From positions 124,001 through 188,000 of the forward strand of contig CAAGKM010000043.1 in the NCBI GenBank assembly GCA_900770395.1: DNA of 64,000 nucleotides, read 5' to 3'. The position numbers and the translations under genes are program-made. The notes beneath the pieces are model-generated. The model was not told where the DNA came from. It did not search any database and saw only the letters and a program-made list of their open reading frames with translations. This stretch comes from an uncultured Prevotella sp. GTDB taxonomy: Bacteria; Bacteroidota; Bacteroidia; Bacteroidales; Bacteroidaceae. Shown piece after piece: positions 16,861 through 26,223 of this stretch (position 1 is the stretch's first letter; the number at the start of each line of letters is the position of its first letter).

Positions 16861-18143
16861 AGGAAAGGAGCCAGTAGATGTGCAAACCAGCCAACGAACC
16901 GTTTCCATGGTGTTCGCATCTGTTTCCAGTTCTCCCTGGTCATCTTTATTGAGTTTGGAATGTCGGCATCGAACAGGTCCGACAGCTCCTGTGTGGTGTT
17001 GTGGTCAATAATAACAGCATTCTCCTCATAATCGAATCTTAAACTGCGTGCGTTGAGGTTGGCACTTCCTACGGTGCACACCTGCCCGTCGACCATTATC
17101 ACCTTAGTGTGATGGAAGCCCGGCTGATAAACCCACACCGTCGCTCCTTTCTTCATCAGCTTGTGGGCATTGTAGAACACGCAGTCTGGGGTTAGTGGTA
17201 TGTCGCTTTTTGCAGAAATCATTATCTCAACCTTCACACCTCGTTTCACGGCATCCTTCAGTGCTTTCTTCAGCTTGTGGTTAAGCGTGAGATATGGGTT
17301 GATGAGCTTTATCGAGTCGTGTGCGCTGTTGATGGCTGTGAGATAGAACTGTCTGATAATCTTTGGCGACCTACCTGGCTCGCGGTTTATTATACCCACG
17401 GTCTTGTGGTGTGCGGTTGATGTGGTGTCGGGCTTAAGTCCGGTGAAGTGATTGTTTGTGGCATCAAAGTATTTACTGTTGCCCGAGATGTCCTCTTTAG
17501 TTACCTTTTTCCATATTCTGGCGAATATTTTTTGCAGTTCAAGCACCGCTGGTCCCTCAATGCGGCAGTGCATGTCGTGCCAGCTTCCCACCTGTTCCGT
17601 ACCTTTTATATAATAGTCAGCCACGTTCATGCCGCCTGTATAGGCTATCTGTCCGTCGATAACCACAATCTTGCGGTGGTCACGGCTCCATACATGGTTT
17701 ATCCATGGAAAGCGTATGGGGTCGAACTCATGTATGTCGATGCCGTCTTCACGCAGTTTGCGCAGATGTTTCTTTTTCAGCGGGCGGTTGTTGGAGTCGT
17801 TGCCAAAGCCGTCGAACAGCGCACGCACCTCCACACCTTCCTTAACTTTCTCACGCAGGATATCGAAAAGCAGTGACGCTATGGAATCGTTTCTGAAGTT
17901 GAAATACTCCAGATGCACACTGCTCCTTGCCTGACGTATGGCGCAGAACATGTCGTTGAATTTCTCCTTGCCGCTGGTGAGCAGAGTCACACTGTTGCTG
18001 TCGGAAAATTCTATGCCACATTGCTCCAGCTCTCTTTTTATCAGAGAGTCGGCTCTTTCATACTCTAACGTGTTGTTCTCCTTTGCCTGTGTATTGTAAA
18101 CGGTGTTTAATGCCAAAATTATTATGAGGACAAGCTTATGCAT
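16857..18143 (-). CDS. Phospholipase-D family protein, cardiolipin synthase-like
   Basis: 428 residues with two PLD domains. The HxKxxxxD motifs are HRKIVVIDGQIAYTGGMN (about residue 160) and HTKVIMVDGQVCTVGSANLN (about residue 345), both complete, so catalysis is expected: condensation of two phosphatidylglycerol molecules to cardiolipin, or phosphodiesterase activity. Unlike classical ClsA with two N-terminal helices, this one has a single signal-like segment (HKLVLIIILALNTVYNTQA), so it may act in the periplasm. It follows the regulator gene after 13 nt on the same strand, so it is probably the last gene of the mscS-kdsA-kdsD-regulator unit. Confidence 0.85.
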   Translation of the reverse strand: MHKLVLIIILALNTVYNTQAKENNTLEYERADSLIKRELEQCGIEFSDSNSVTLLTSGKEKFNDMFCAIRQARSSVHLEYFNFRNDSIASLLFDILREKVKEGVEVRALFDGFGNDSNNRPLKKKHLRKLREDGIDIHEFDPIRFPWINHVWSRDHRKIVVIDGQIAYTGGMNVADYYIKGTEQVGSWHDMHCRIEGPAVLELQKIFARIWKKVTKEDISGNSKYFDATNNHFTGLKPDTTSTAHHKTVGIINREPGRSPKIIRQFYLTAINSAHDSIKLINPYLTLNHKLKKALKDAVKRGVKVEIMISAKSDIPLTPDCVFYNAHKLMKKGATVWVYQPGFHHTKVIMVDGQVCTVGSANLNARSLRFDYEENAVIIDHNTTQELSDLFDADIPNSIKMTRENWKQMRTPWKRFVGWFAHLLAPFL

Positions 18144-18156
18144 AAATGCAGTCTGA

Positions 18157-21100
18157 CTATTTTTTTCGTGAGTTTGTTCTATATATCAGTGGGGACATGC
18201 CATACTTCTCCTTAAACATTGTTATGAAGTTGTCGGCAGTGTTGAGACCTATGTTGATGGCGAGCTCGCTCATGCTTATGTCGGTCTTTTCAAGCAGTGT
18301 GCAGGCATGCTTAAGGCGCATGTTTAGGATAAGCTCTGTAGGAGTCTTACCCACTAATGACTGCACCTTGCGGAAGAACTGCACGCGTCCCATGCCCATG
18401 GCTGTTGCCATAGCCTCAATGCTGATGTGCCCGTTGCTCATGTTGTGGAGCACATACTGCTCGATGTTGTAGAGGAATATTTGGTCCTGTACCGGCAGTT
18501 CCGGCACGTCGTTAATAAGTGTCAGCTCAGTTGTGCCCGCAGTGTTTGTGCCTGAGGCGTCTGTATTGTCCGACCTGTCTGACGAGTCCGACTTGTCTGA
18601 CTGCTCCGACACTTCCGGCTGTTCTGTTTCTGTCGTCTGTTCTTCGGCTTCATCATCAGTGAATGTAAGCGTGGCGGTGGTCATGCTTGCGTTGTAGCTC
18701 TCCAGACGGCGTGTCTCTTCACCCTCGATGGTACTGCTCAATAGCTTCGCATCTGATATTCCCAGCAGGTTGTTGAAACGCATTATCGCCTCCTGTATGT
18801 TAAACGGCTTTGCAAGATAGTCGTCGGCGGATATTGTGATGTTCTGCTCAATCATGTCGGCTTTCGACAGTACACCGTCTGTCATGAGCACAAATTTGAT
18901 GTTGGCGGTCATGCTGTTGGTCTTGAGCATATTGCATAAGTCGCTTCCTGTGGTTTGCGGCATGTCCTCCTTGCACACAATGATGTTTGGATGCAGAATT
19001 GTGATGTCTTTTTGTGCGTTGACGGCAGAACTGTAGATGTGAAGGTCGTAGACTTCGTTGAGATACGACCATATAAATTTTTGCAGATTCTCGTTGTCGT
19101 CGATGAACATCATTGTTATTTCCTTCAACTTGTCCGACTCCACGAGCTTTGGCGGTGTGAACTCGGAGGTGAGCACTTCGCCAACTTCTTTGGGCAGTGC
19201 GTTTACATATCCCTGAGTGTTGAGCTGCAGTTGCGACTCTGCTGTCTCGCTTGCCTTCGACTCCGGGTCGTCCAGTGCCATCTGCATCTCGCTTATCTGT
19301 GTTATCACCTGCAGCATCTGGAAGTGAAGCGAGTTGAGTTGCTCCTTGCCCTCAACTGTCGTGGTGGTCTCGGCGAGGTTACCAATAATAGATGTCATGC
19401 GCGACATTGGCTGCATCAGGTTGTTGCTTGCGTTCTTTATCTCCCTCTGCTGGCGCATAAGCTCAGCGAGTATAGCCTTTTTCTTGTTCCACACATAGCG
19501 CATCTCTTTCAGACCATAGCGCCAGATGTAGACACCTGTCAGGATAATTACGGCATACACCACCATCATCCACCATTGCATCCACCATGGGCTCTCGATA
19601 ACAATTTCGAGTACACGCTCCTGATTGCTCACCGCTCCGCTGGCACTGATTGCCTTTACGTGCAGACGGTATGTGCCGCTGCTAAGGTTGGTGAATGTAA
19701 CACCATGGTTAAGGGCGTCGCCATTGCGCCAGTCCTGGTCTTTGCCTTCCATCCAATACATGAACATCAGGCGCTCACTCTGATTGTAGTTGCCGGCTGC
19801 AAACTTGATGGTAAACGTATTCTGGCTGTTTGCCAGTTGTATGCTGTTGGTTTCGTTGAGTGCTTCAGGCAGGATGGCGGTTCCGTCGTACAGATGTCCC
19901 GGCAGAATTTCCGTGTCGTTGATGAACAGCTGGGTGAGCATCACTTTTGGAAGTGATTCGTTGGTGATCTTTTGTCCCTGTTTATTCACCCAGTTGATGC
20001 CAAATACGCCGCCCAGCACTACATCGCCGTTGGCTTTTGTGCAGATGGCGCCCTGGTTGAACTCATTGCCCTGCATGCCGTCACTTATGTCGTAGTTGTA
20101 CATGCAGTAGTTGAATGTGCCGTCCTCATGGTTGCGCTGCACCACCACGCGGCACACGCCGTTGGTGGTTGTTATCCACACATTGTGGTTGCCGTCCTCG
20201 GTAAGACCTCGCACACAATTATTGCACAGACCGTCCTTGTCGGTGATGTACACCAGACGGTCGTTGCTACGGTCGTACACGTTGATGCCGTCGCGTGTTC
20301 CAATCCACAGCAGACCGCGGCTGTCTTCCAGTACCTGTGTTATGTAGTTGTTTGTGAATTTGTTGAGTGATTTCTTCTCACCTGTCAGCATCTCCTTCTC
20401 AGTGGTGGAGATGTTGAGCATCAGCACGCCCTCGTTAGTTCCAGCATATAGGGTGTTTCCCTGACCGTAAGCCAGACAGGTTATGGTGTTGGTGGTGAGG
20501 CGTCCGTTCTCCTTGGTGTATGATGAGAACGTGTTCATCTTTGTGCTGTACATCTGCAGACCGCCGTTTGTTGCAATCCACAGGTTGCCGGTCTTGTCGA
20601 CGTGCAGCGCATTCACATGGTCATTGATGAGTGTCTTGGTGCTGTCTTTTGCCAGTGAGTATATGGTGGTCGCGCCATCCTTTATGCGTGTCAGTCCATT
20701 CTGCTTTGAGCCCACCCAGACACTTCCGTCGGCAGTTGCTGCCAGTGCCGACACCTTGCGGCTTGCCAGCTCGCCCTCATATCCGTAGATGCCGCTCTCG
20801 CTTGTGCCATACCACATCTTGCCGTTGGTGTCTTCTGTAATGGCTGTTACATCGCCGATGAGTGCCGACTGGAATTTATATATGTTCTTGCCATAGAAAG
20901 CCACTCCGTTTTTCTCCGTTCCCACCCACAACAGTCCTGTGTTGTCAACGTAGGTGCTGAGTGTGCTTACGATGCTTCCGTCGGGTATTTTGCTGTTGAG
21001 TCCTGTTGGAGTGACATACTCTATCTCGTAGTTTCCCGCATTGAGCTTCACCAGTCCGGCGCGGTCGGTTGCCATCCAGATGTTTCCATGTTTGTCAGCT

Positions 21101-21930
21101 GACATGCTGAACACCGTGCGGTCTGTATTTGTGCCGTTCAGTCCGAGGCTGTTGCCCACTGTGGTTACCCATTCACCCTGTTTCTTGAGATATAGTAACA
21201 GTGTGCCATGTCCGTAAAGCCATATATTGTCGTTGTTGTCGGCAAATGTCTTCAGTGATGTGCTGCGCACAAGCTGTTGGTCTGCAATGGTGTTGGTCTG
21301 CCACTTTTTCTGACGGTCGTTCTCGATACTAAGGCATATAAGTTTCCCGTCATCGTATGTAATCACTGCACCATCGCGGCATTCGTTGATATCCACGATG
21401 TTTCCCTCAGGTATTCCCGCCACGTCGTTTGTGTAGCCAAACTCGTGCATGAGCTGTTTTTGCATATTGTATGCCGTGATGCCACGCTTGGGCACATACA
21501 TCCAGAAGTTTTTCTTGCTGTCGATATATACGATTGTGGGGTCACTGCCTGTCATTCCCATACGGCTGTATACCTGATGCATGTTGCGCTCGAAGGTCTC
21601 TGTGCGCGGATGATATACACACATTCCCTGTGCGGTGTTTATCCACAGATTTCCGTCCATCGCCTCCTGTATCTCGTAGATATAGCTGTCGGGCAGTGAT
21701 GAGCCGTCCTGTGAGTCGCACTGGAAGTTGCGGAACACGTAGCCGTCGTAGCGGTAGAGTCCGGCAGGCGTTCCAAACCACATATATCCTTTGGAGTCCT
21801 TCATTATGCAGTTCACCTGACTGCTGTTCATCTGGTTGCGCGTGTCAAGTGTCTTAAACATATACACTGCCGCAGCTGCCAGTGGCAGCATCAGCAGTGC
21901 TATTATTGCAAATCTTTTACACAGTCTCAT
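18157..21930 (-). CDS. HTCS-like transmembrane AraC regulator lacking the kinase core
   Basis: 1257 residues. N-terminal signal/anchor (1-25), beta-propeller repeats of the Reg_prop type (about 35-660), Y_Y_Y domain (about 700-780), one transmembrane helix (783-803), a coiled helical segment where HisKA should be (810-890), receiver-like domain (938-1058), low-complexity linker, AraC-type HTH (about 1150-1255). Hybrid two-component systems of this kind normally sense glycans and phosphorelay within one chain. Here the HisKA His is absent (NNLMQPMSRM in place of the H-box), no HATPase domain exists between 890 and 938, and the receiver Asp is replaced by Lys987 (PNIIVCKEDMP). Asp944-Asp945 and Lys1041 remain. 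It must signal without phosphotransfer, if at all. Direct targets unknown; kdsD/kdsA upstream and cls downstream are candidates. Confidence 0.88.
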   Translation of the reverse strand: MRLCKRFAIIALLMLPLAAAAVYMFKTLDTRNQMNSSQVNCIMKDSKGYMWFGTPAGLYRYDGYVFRNFQCDSQDGSSLPDSYIYEIQEAMDGNLWINTAQGMCVYHPRTETFERNMHQVYSRMGMTGSDPTIVYIDSKKNFWMYVPKRGITAYNMQKQLMHEFGYTNDVAGIPEGNIVDINECRDGAVITYDDGKLICLSIENDRQKKWQTNTIADQQLVRSTSLKTFADNNDNIWLYGHGTLLLYLKKQGEWVTTVGNSLGLNGTNTDRTVFSMSADKHGNIWMATDRAGLVKLNAGNYEIEYVTPTGLNSKIPDGSIVSTLSTYVDNTGLLWVGTEKNGVAFYGKNIYKFQSALIGDVTAITEDTNGKMWYGTSESGIYGYEGELASRKVSALAATADGSVWVGSKQNGLTRIKDGATTIYSLAKDSTKTLINDHVNALHVDKTGNLWIATNGGLQMYSTKMNTFSSYTKENGRLTTNTITCLAYGQGNTLYAGTNEGVLMLNISTTEKEMLTGEKKSLNKFTNNYITQVLEDSRGLLWIGTRDGINVYDRSNDRLVYITDKDGLCNNCVRGLTEDGNHNVWITTTNGVCRVVVQRNHEDGTFNYCMYNYDISDGMQGNEFNQGAICTKANGDVVLGGVFGINWVNKQGQKITNESLPKVMLTQLFINDTEILPGHLYDGTAILPEALNETNSIQLANSQNTFTIKFAAGNYNQSERLMFMYWMEGKDQDWRNGDALNHGVTFTNLSSGTYRLHVKAISASGAVSNQERVLEIVIESPWWMQWWMMVVYAVIILTGVYIWRYGLKEMRYVWNKKKAILAELMRQQREIKNASNNLMQPMSRMTSIIGNLAETTTTVEGKEQLNSLHFQMLQVITQISEMQMALDDPESKASETAESQLQLNTQGYVNALPKEVGEVLTSEFTPPKLVESDKLKEITMMFIDDNENLQKFIWSYLNEVYDLHIYSSAVNAQKDITILHPNIIVCKEDMPQTTGSDLCNMLKTNSMTANIKFVLMTDGVLSKADMIEQNITISADDYLAKPFNIQEAIMRFNNLLGISDAKLLSSTIEGEETRRLESYNASMTTATLTFTDDEAEEQTTETEQPEVSEQSDKSDSSDRSDNTDASGTNTAGTTELTLINDVPELPVQDQIFLYNIEQYVLHNMSNGHISIEAMATAMGMGRVQFFRKVQSLVGKTPTELILNMRLKHACTLLEKTDISMSELAINIGLNTADNFITMFKEKYGMSPLIYRTNSRKK
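18567..18611. repeat. 9-bp tandem repeat inside the HTCS-like gene, five units
   Basis: TGTCCGACC, TGTCTGACG, AGTCCGACT, TGTCTGACT and GCTCCGACA in direct succession. Nine bases keep the reading frame, so on the minus strand they encode SEQSDKSDSSDRSDNTD (residues 1108-1124), a flexible linker between receiver and HTH. Confidence 0.85.
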
Positions 21931-21973
21931 AATATTATTGGCGTTTATATTATTTAAATATGTATATTCAGTG

Positions 21974-22921
21974 TTACAGCATGCACGAGTAGTGGTCCAC
22001 CACTCCTAACAGATGATTGCTGCTGTCGACAACGAGCACGGAGTGAATCTTATATCGGCTCATTATGCGCTGTATCTCGCTTATCTTCGTTGTTTCCGAA
22101 ACAGTCTTCGGTGTTGTCGTCATTATGTCGCTTACTGGATGATTGAAGAAGTCGGCTCCCCATTTCTCAGTTGAGCGGCGTATGTCACCGTCGGTTATCA
22201 GTCCAACCACCTTGCCGTCTACAACGGCTATACCAAGTCCCAGTTTGCCCTTGCTTACCAGAATGACAGCCTCGCCAAGTTTCATCTCTGGTGTTATTGT
22301 CGGCATGTCGTTGGTGCGCATCACGTCGTGGGCTGTGGTGAGCAGACGCTTGCCCAATTCCCCTCCCGGATGATAGTGTGCGAAGTCTTGCGGCTTGAAG
22401 TTGCGCTTCTCCATCAGTGCCACAGCTAAGGCGTCGCCCATGGCTAATGTTGCCGTGGTGCTGCTTGTTGGCGCGAGATTTAGCGGACAAGCCTCCTTTG
22501 CCACGCTTATGTTGAGGTGGCACACAGAATATTTTGCCAACAGTGAGTTAGGATTTCCAGTCATTGCCACGATGGGAATCTTCATGTCGAGCACCATAGG
22601 TATGAACCTCAGCAGCTCGTCGGTGGCGCCACTGTTGGATATAGCAATCACCACATCGTCGGCGGTCATCACTCCGAGGTCGCCGTGAAACACGTCAAGC
22701 GGGTTGATGAAGAATGCCGGAGTGCCTGTGCTTGACAGTGTAGCCGCAATCTTTGCTCCAATGTGGCCGCTCTTGCCCACACCTGTTACGATAACCTTGC
22801 CGCGGCATCGCCACATCAGGTCCACTGTGCGCTCAAAGTCATCGTCCATCTTTGGAATGAGGTCGAGTATTGCCTGTGCCTCATCTTTCAAACACTGTAT
22901 AGCGTAATCTCTTATAGTCAT
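21974..22921 (-). CDS. kdsD: Arabinose-5-phosphate isomerase (KdsD/KpsF)
   Basis: 315 residues. N-terminal SIS domain (VIVTGVGKSGHIGAKIAATL, about 43-62; AISNSGATDELL, about 93-104; LAPTSSTTATLAMGDALAVAL) and two CBS domains (about 200-315: DVMRTNDMPTI; DIMTTTPKTV). It interconverts D-ribulose 5-phosphate and D-arabinose 5-phosphate, the first step of Kdo synthesis. kdsA follows the pathway and lies 39 nt upstream on the same strand, so the two Kdo genes form one unit. Confidence 0.95.
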   Translation of the reverse strand: MTIRDYAIQCLKDEAQAILDLIPKMDDDFERTVDLMWRCRGKVIVTGVGKSGHIGAKIAATLSSTGTPAFFINPLDVFHGDLGVMTADDVVIAISNSGATDELLRFIPMVLDMKIPIVAMTGNPNSLLAKYSVCHLNISVAKEACPLNLAPTSSTTATLAMGDALAVALMEKRNFKPQDFAHYHPGGELGKRLLTTAHDVMRTNDMPTITPEMKLGEAVILVSKGKLGLGIAVVDGKVVGLITDGDIRRSTEKWGADFFNHPVSDIMTTTPKTVSETTKISEIQRIMSRYKIHSVLVVDSSNHLLGVVDHYSCML

Positions 22922-22926
22922 ATCTT

Positions 22927-22954
22927 TAGTGTTCAGTGTTTAGTGTTCAGTGTT
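22927..22954. repeat. Tandem 7-bp repeat, four units
   Basis: TAGTGTT, CAGTGTT, TAGTGTT, CAGTGTT fill most of the 39-bp gap between kdsA and kdsD. Confidence 0.8.
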
Positions 22955-22960
22955 CTTTTT

Positions 22961-23716
22961 TTATTTAATCAATTCTTTTATCAGCTCCTCCAGCTTGTCA
23001 AGCTCCAGCATATTTGCGGCGTCGCTAAGTCCACGGTCAGGGTCTGGGTGTACCTCGAAGAAGTATCCCGTGGCTCCGAACGCTTTTGCCGCCTTTGCCA
23101 TCTGCGGCACAAAACGACGGTCGCCGCCTGTCTTGCCGTTGCTGCCTCCCGGGCGCTGTACGCTGTGTGTGCAGTCCATTATCACGTTAGGCACAATCTC
23201 CAGCATGTCACTGATATTGCGGAAGTCAACCACGAGATTGTTGTAGCCGAAACAGTTGCCGCGCTCGGTGAGCCACACCTCCTTTGCTCCGCTCTCAATC
23301 GCTTTCTCCACTGGATATCGCATGTCCTTTCCGCTCAGGAACTGTGCCTTCTTTATGTTCACCGTCCTGCCCGTTGCGGCTGCTGCGGTGAGCAAATCTG
23401 TCTGCCGACATAGGAATGCTGGTATTTGCAGCACATCAGCCACTTCTGCCACGGGCTTTGCCTGCCAGCTCTCATGTATGTCGGTGAGTATCCGCAGACT
23501 GTAGCGGCTCTTTATGTCGGCGAGCATCTGCAGTCCTTTCTCCATGCCGGGACCCCGAAATGACTTGAGCGAGGTGCGGTTTGCCTTGTCAAACGAAGCC
23601 TTGAATATTATGTCGGTGCCGAGACTGCGGTTTATCTCCACCAGCCGTTGCGCCACGGTGTCCAGCAGCTCTGCGCTCTCTATCACGCATGGTCCTGCTA
23701 TTATTGTTGTACTCAT
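22961..23716 (-). CDS. kdsA: Kdo-8-phosphate synthase
   Basis: 251 residues from the ATG at 23716 (STTIIAGPCVIESAE). The upstream in-frame Met would lie within mscS. Condenses arabinose 5-phosphate with phosphoenolpyruvate. Active-site segments KASFDKANRTS, GPGMEKGL, CRQTDLL, DCTHSVQRPGG and FFEVHPDPDRGLSDAANML are present. Cys in AGPCVIES corresponds to the metal ligand of the metal-dependent class (known from Aquifex), with His in DCTHS and Glu in FEVH as further ligands. The start overlaps the mscS stop (ATGA), so translation is coupled. Confidence 0.96.
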   Translation of the reverse strand: MSTTIIAGPCVIESAELLDTVAQRLVEINRSLGTDIIFKASFDKANRTSLKSFRGPGMEKGLQMLADIKSRYSLRILTDIHESWQAKPVAEVADVLQIPAFLCRQTDLLTAAAATGRTVNIKKAQFLSGKDMRYPVEKAIESGAKEVWLTERGNCFGYNNLVVDFRNISDMLEIVPNVIMDCTHSVQRPGGSNGKTGGDRRFVPQMAKAAKAFGATGYFFEVHPDPDRGLSDAANMLELDKLEELIKELIK

Positions 23717-26112
23717 TGTTCTGTTGTTTCCTTCCAATTCTTTATGTATACATCCTGCTGTGGGAACGGTATCTCAATGCCGTTCTTGTTGAGGGTCTCG
23801 TAGATGCAGTTCTTTATGTCGCTCTCCACTAATCCCTGCTTCATCACGTCAACCCAGCACAGCAGTTTCAGGTTGATGCTGCTGTCGGCAAACTCAGTGA
23901 ATATCACTCTTGGCTGACGCTTGTTGTCAATCCACTCGTGATTCATTCCCGCCACAGCCTGCTCTGTCATGGCTATCACTTCCTTTATGTTGCTGCCATA
24001 GCCTACTCCGAAGATGATGGTTGAGAGCACGTAGCCGTTGTTTCGTGTCAGGTTTTTGTAGTTCTTTGTGAAGAGCTGGCTGTTTTGGAAGGCTATCACC
24101 GAACCGTCGAGCGACTCAATCATGGTGCTTGTGTAGTTTATGTTGGCAACCCTTCCTCGTATGCCGTCACACTCTATAAGGTCGCCCACCTTTATGCGGC
24201 CGGTCATCAGCGAGACGCCGTAGTAGATATTCTCTAAGATGTCCTTCGATGCGAAACCGATACCTGTCGACAGTCCGCCCGAGATAACCACAAGCCATGT
24301 GAAACTGATGCCGAGCGTGTAGAGCGAGAACAGGAACCATACTCCCCACACTATCACCTGCACCACATTTTTTGCCATCATGAAGCGGCTTGCCGATGAT
24401 GCAGGGTCTTTCTGCTGGAAGTGCATCTTTATGAATGCTAACAGTGTGCGGCTGATGTAGCTGAATACAAACCACAGCACCACCACCACGCAGAGGCGCA
24501 TTACCGACAACTTCAGATTCTCCTGGTTGACAAAGCAGGTGTTGAATGCCTGCCAGCACAGGTCGCTCAGGTTGAATATGTCGGCAGCCCAGTAGATGCT
24601 TATCATTATCGACGCCACGGCGCATGCGGGCAGCAGAACGTCCTCAACGAGCGAGTAGAGCCATGTCTTTGTGATTGGGAATTTCCTGTTCTCCACCTCT
24701 TTCCCGTGCTTGTCGATGAAGCCCTTGCTTATGCCGTACATCTTAATCCAGTCGCTCAGACAGGTTATTGACAGCACGCAGGTGAGCTGCATTATCCACC
24801 AGATGATGACCTGTACGCTGGCGAGTGTGTAGCCTTTCCATGACAAAAGCACCGAGGCGATGAACACTGCCATGGAGATGTAGGTGTAGAACATGTCGAG
24901 GCGTGGAATGGCGTGGCGGTGATTCTTGATTACTCTCCACTGCCATAAGGAGCATATCAGCAGCACAGGCGGAAATATCAGATTCACCAGCTCGTTGGGT
25001 ATCAGCACTATGCGGAATGTGATGACAATAAATCCGATGACTATCAGCGGACTGTAGATGTTGAATGCGCTGCGTATCTGTGCCGTGTTGAGGCGCAGCA
25101 GCAGTGAGAAGAGAATCACTCCCAAGAGCCATGCGAACTCCACAAGCAGGCTGGCTGCCATGGATATGAAGTTCTGGTCGGAGTTGAATTTCACCAGACC
25201 AACAATCAGCGCGAATGTCACGGTGCTTGTGGCGGTGATGATATATGGGCGCTTCTTAATGAAGTCGGCTTTACGGAAGAATGCCGGCATGAACTGCCGT
25301 GGTGCGAGGTAGCGCAGCACCAGCACGTTGAGTCCCGATGCAATCACGGCATAGAACACGATGATTACAAACAGTATCATGATGATGCGTATGTCCCATT
25401 GTGAGTTGAGCTTGGGGTGTATGCGGTATTTCTCCGTGATGCTGCGCTCGGTCTCCTTCAGCGTGGTTGACGGTTTCGACAATATCCTCAGATAGTTCTC
25501 CCCACCGTTTTTGAATATGCTTGTCTGGATGATGTTGTAACGCTTATGGGCATAGTCGTTGATTGAGCTCAGCCTCTGCTCGGTGAGCTCATATATCCGC
25601 ATATACTCCTTGTTGTTCTCGGTGGTTGCGGTGAGCCGGTTCTTTATTGCCACCGCTAATGCCAGGCACACGCTGCGGTCGGTCTGCGCCCCTGGTGTCA
25701 GCATTGACACAGGCATTTTCTTCAGACTGCTTATCAAGCTGTCGTAGCGTGTTATCTCGTGCTGCGTCTGCTCAATGTAGTTCTTAAACGGCAGCTGCTC
25801 GCGCTGAAAGGTCTTGTACTGCTCTGTCGCCTCGTGGCAGGCGTATGTCAGGTTGAACACGTTGCCCTCTTTCTGCGAGTAGAGCATCAGCGAGTTCTGG
25901 TTGCTGCGGTTCATGATGCTTATCAGCTGGGCAAACACCCCCTTGGTGCGCTCCTGCTCTGTCTGACTCTGCTGCGCCAGCTCACGGTGGATTGTGGTCA
26001 GCTCGGTGCGCAGTATTCCTAAGGTGTTGTCTATGTTTTTCTCTTTCAAGACAGCACCTGCGTCTGTTATTCCTGCAATGATTAGCAGTAGGGTTATGAT
26101 GATGCGGTTCAC
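23713..26112 (-). CDS. Large MscS-family mechanosensitive channel
   Basis: 799 residues; the start codon is probably GTG (26112-26110), since no ATG lies between it and the promoter. Signal peptide (about 1-20), a periplasmic helical domain of about 210 residues, many membrane helices (about 245-610), then the MscS pore and beta domain (FTWLVVISGGLSTGIGFASK, about 620-640; IKVGDLIECDGIRGRVANIN, about 658-677). This is the MscK/YbdG-like long form. It releases solutes on hypo-osmotic shock. It heads a probable operon with kdsA, kdsD, the HTCS-like regulator and the PLD protein. Confidence 0.92.
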   Translation of the reverse strand: MNRIIITLLLIIAGITDAGAVLKEKNIDNTLGILRTELTTIHRELAQQSQTEQERTKGVFAQLISIMNRSNQNSLMLYSQKEGNVFNLTYACHEATEQYKTFQREQLPFKNYIEQTQHEITRYDSLISSLKKMPVSMLTPGAQTDRSVCLALAVAIKNRLTATTENNKEYMRIYELTEQRLSSINDYAHKRYNIIQTSIFKNGGENYLRILSKPSTTLKETERSITEKYRIHPKLNSQWDIRIIMILFVIIVFYAVIASGLNVLVLRYLAPRQFMPAFFRKADFIKKRPYIITATSTVTFALIVGLVKFNSDQNFISMAASLLVEFAWLLGVILFSLLLRLNTAQIRSAFNIYSPLIVIGFIVITFRIVLIPNELVNLIFPPVLLICSLWQWRVIKNHRHAIPRLDMFYTYISMAVFIASVLLSWKGYTLASVQVIIWWIMQLTCVLSITCLSDWIKMYGISKGFIDKHGKEVENRKFPITKTWLYSLVEDVLLPACAVASIMISIYWAADIFNLSDLCWQAFNTCFVNQENLKLSVMRLCVVVVLWFVFSYISRTLLAFIKMHFQQKDPASSASRFMMAKNVVQVIVWGVWFLFSLYTLGISFTWLVVISGGLSTGIGFASKDILENIYYGVSLMTGRIKVGDLIECDGIRGRVANINYTSTMIESLDGSVIAFQNSQLFTKNYKNLTRNNGYVLSTIIFGVGYGSNIKEVIAMTEQAVAGMNHEWIDNKRQPRVIFTEFADSSINLKLLCWVDVMKQGLVESDIKNCIYETLNKNGIEIPFPQQDVYIKNWKETTEQ

Positions 26113-26147
26113 TTCTGTGGAATATTAATCTTCTTTAAATTTGAGTG

Positions 26148-26185
26148 CAAAGATACTACTTTTTTCTGAAATAGTTGTATTTTTG
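26148..26185. promoter_or_regulatory. Divergent promoters of mscS and the sugar kinase gene
   Basis: Minus strand TATCTTTG (26155-26148), 36 bp before the mscS GTG; plus strand TATTTTTG (26178-26185), 38 bp before the kinase ATG at 26224. Confidence 0.7.
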
Positions 26186-26223
26186 CAGTAAATTAATATT
26201 AAATTAATACATTATTGAAAATA

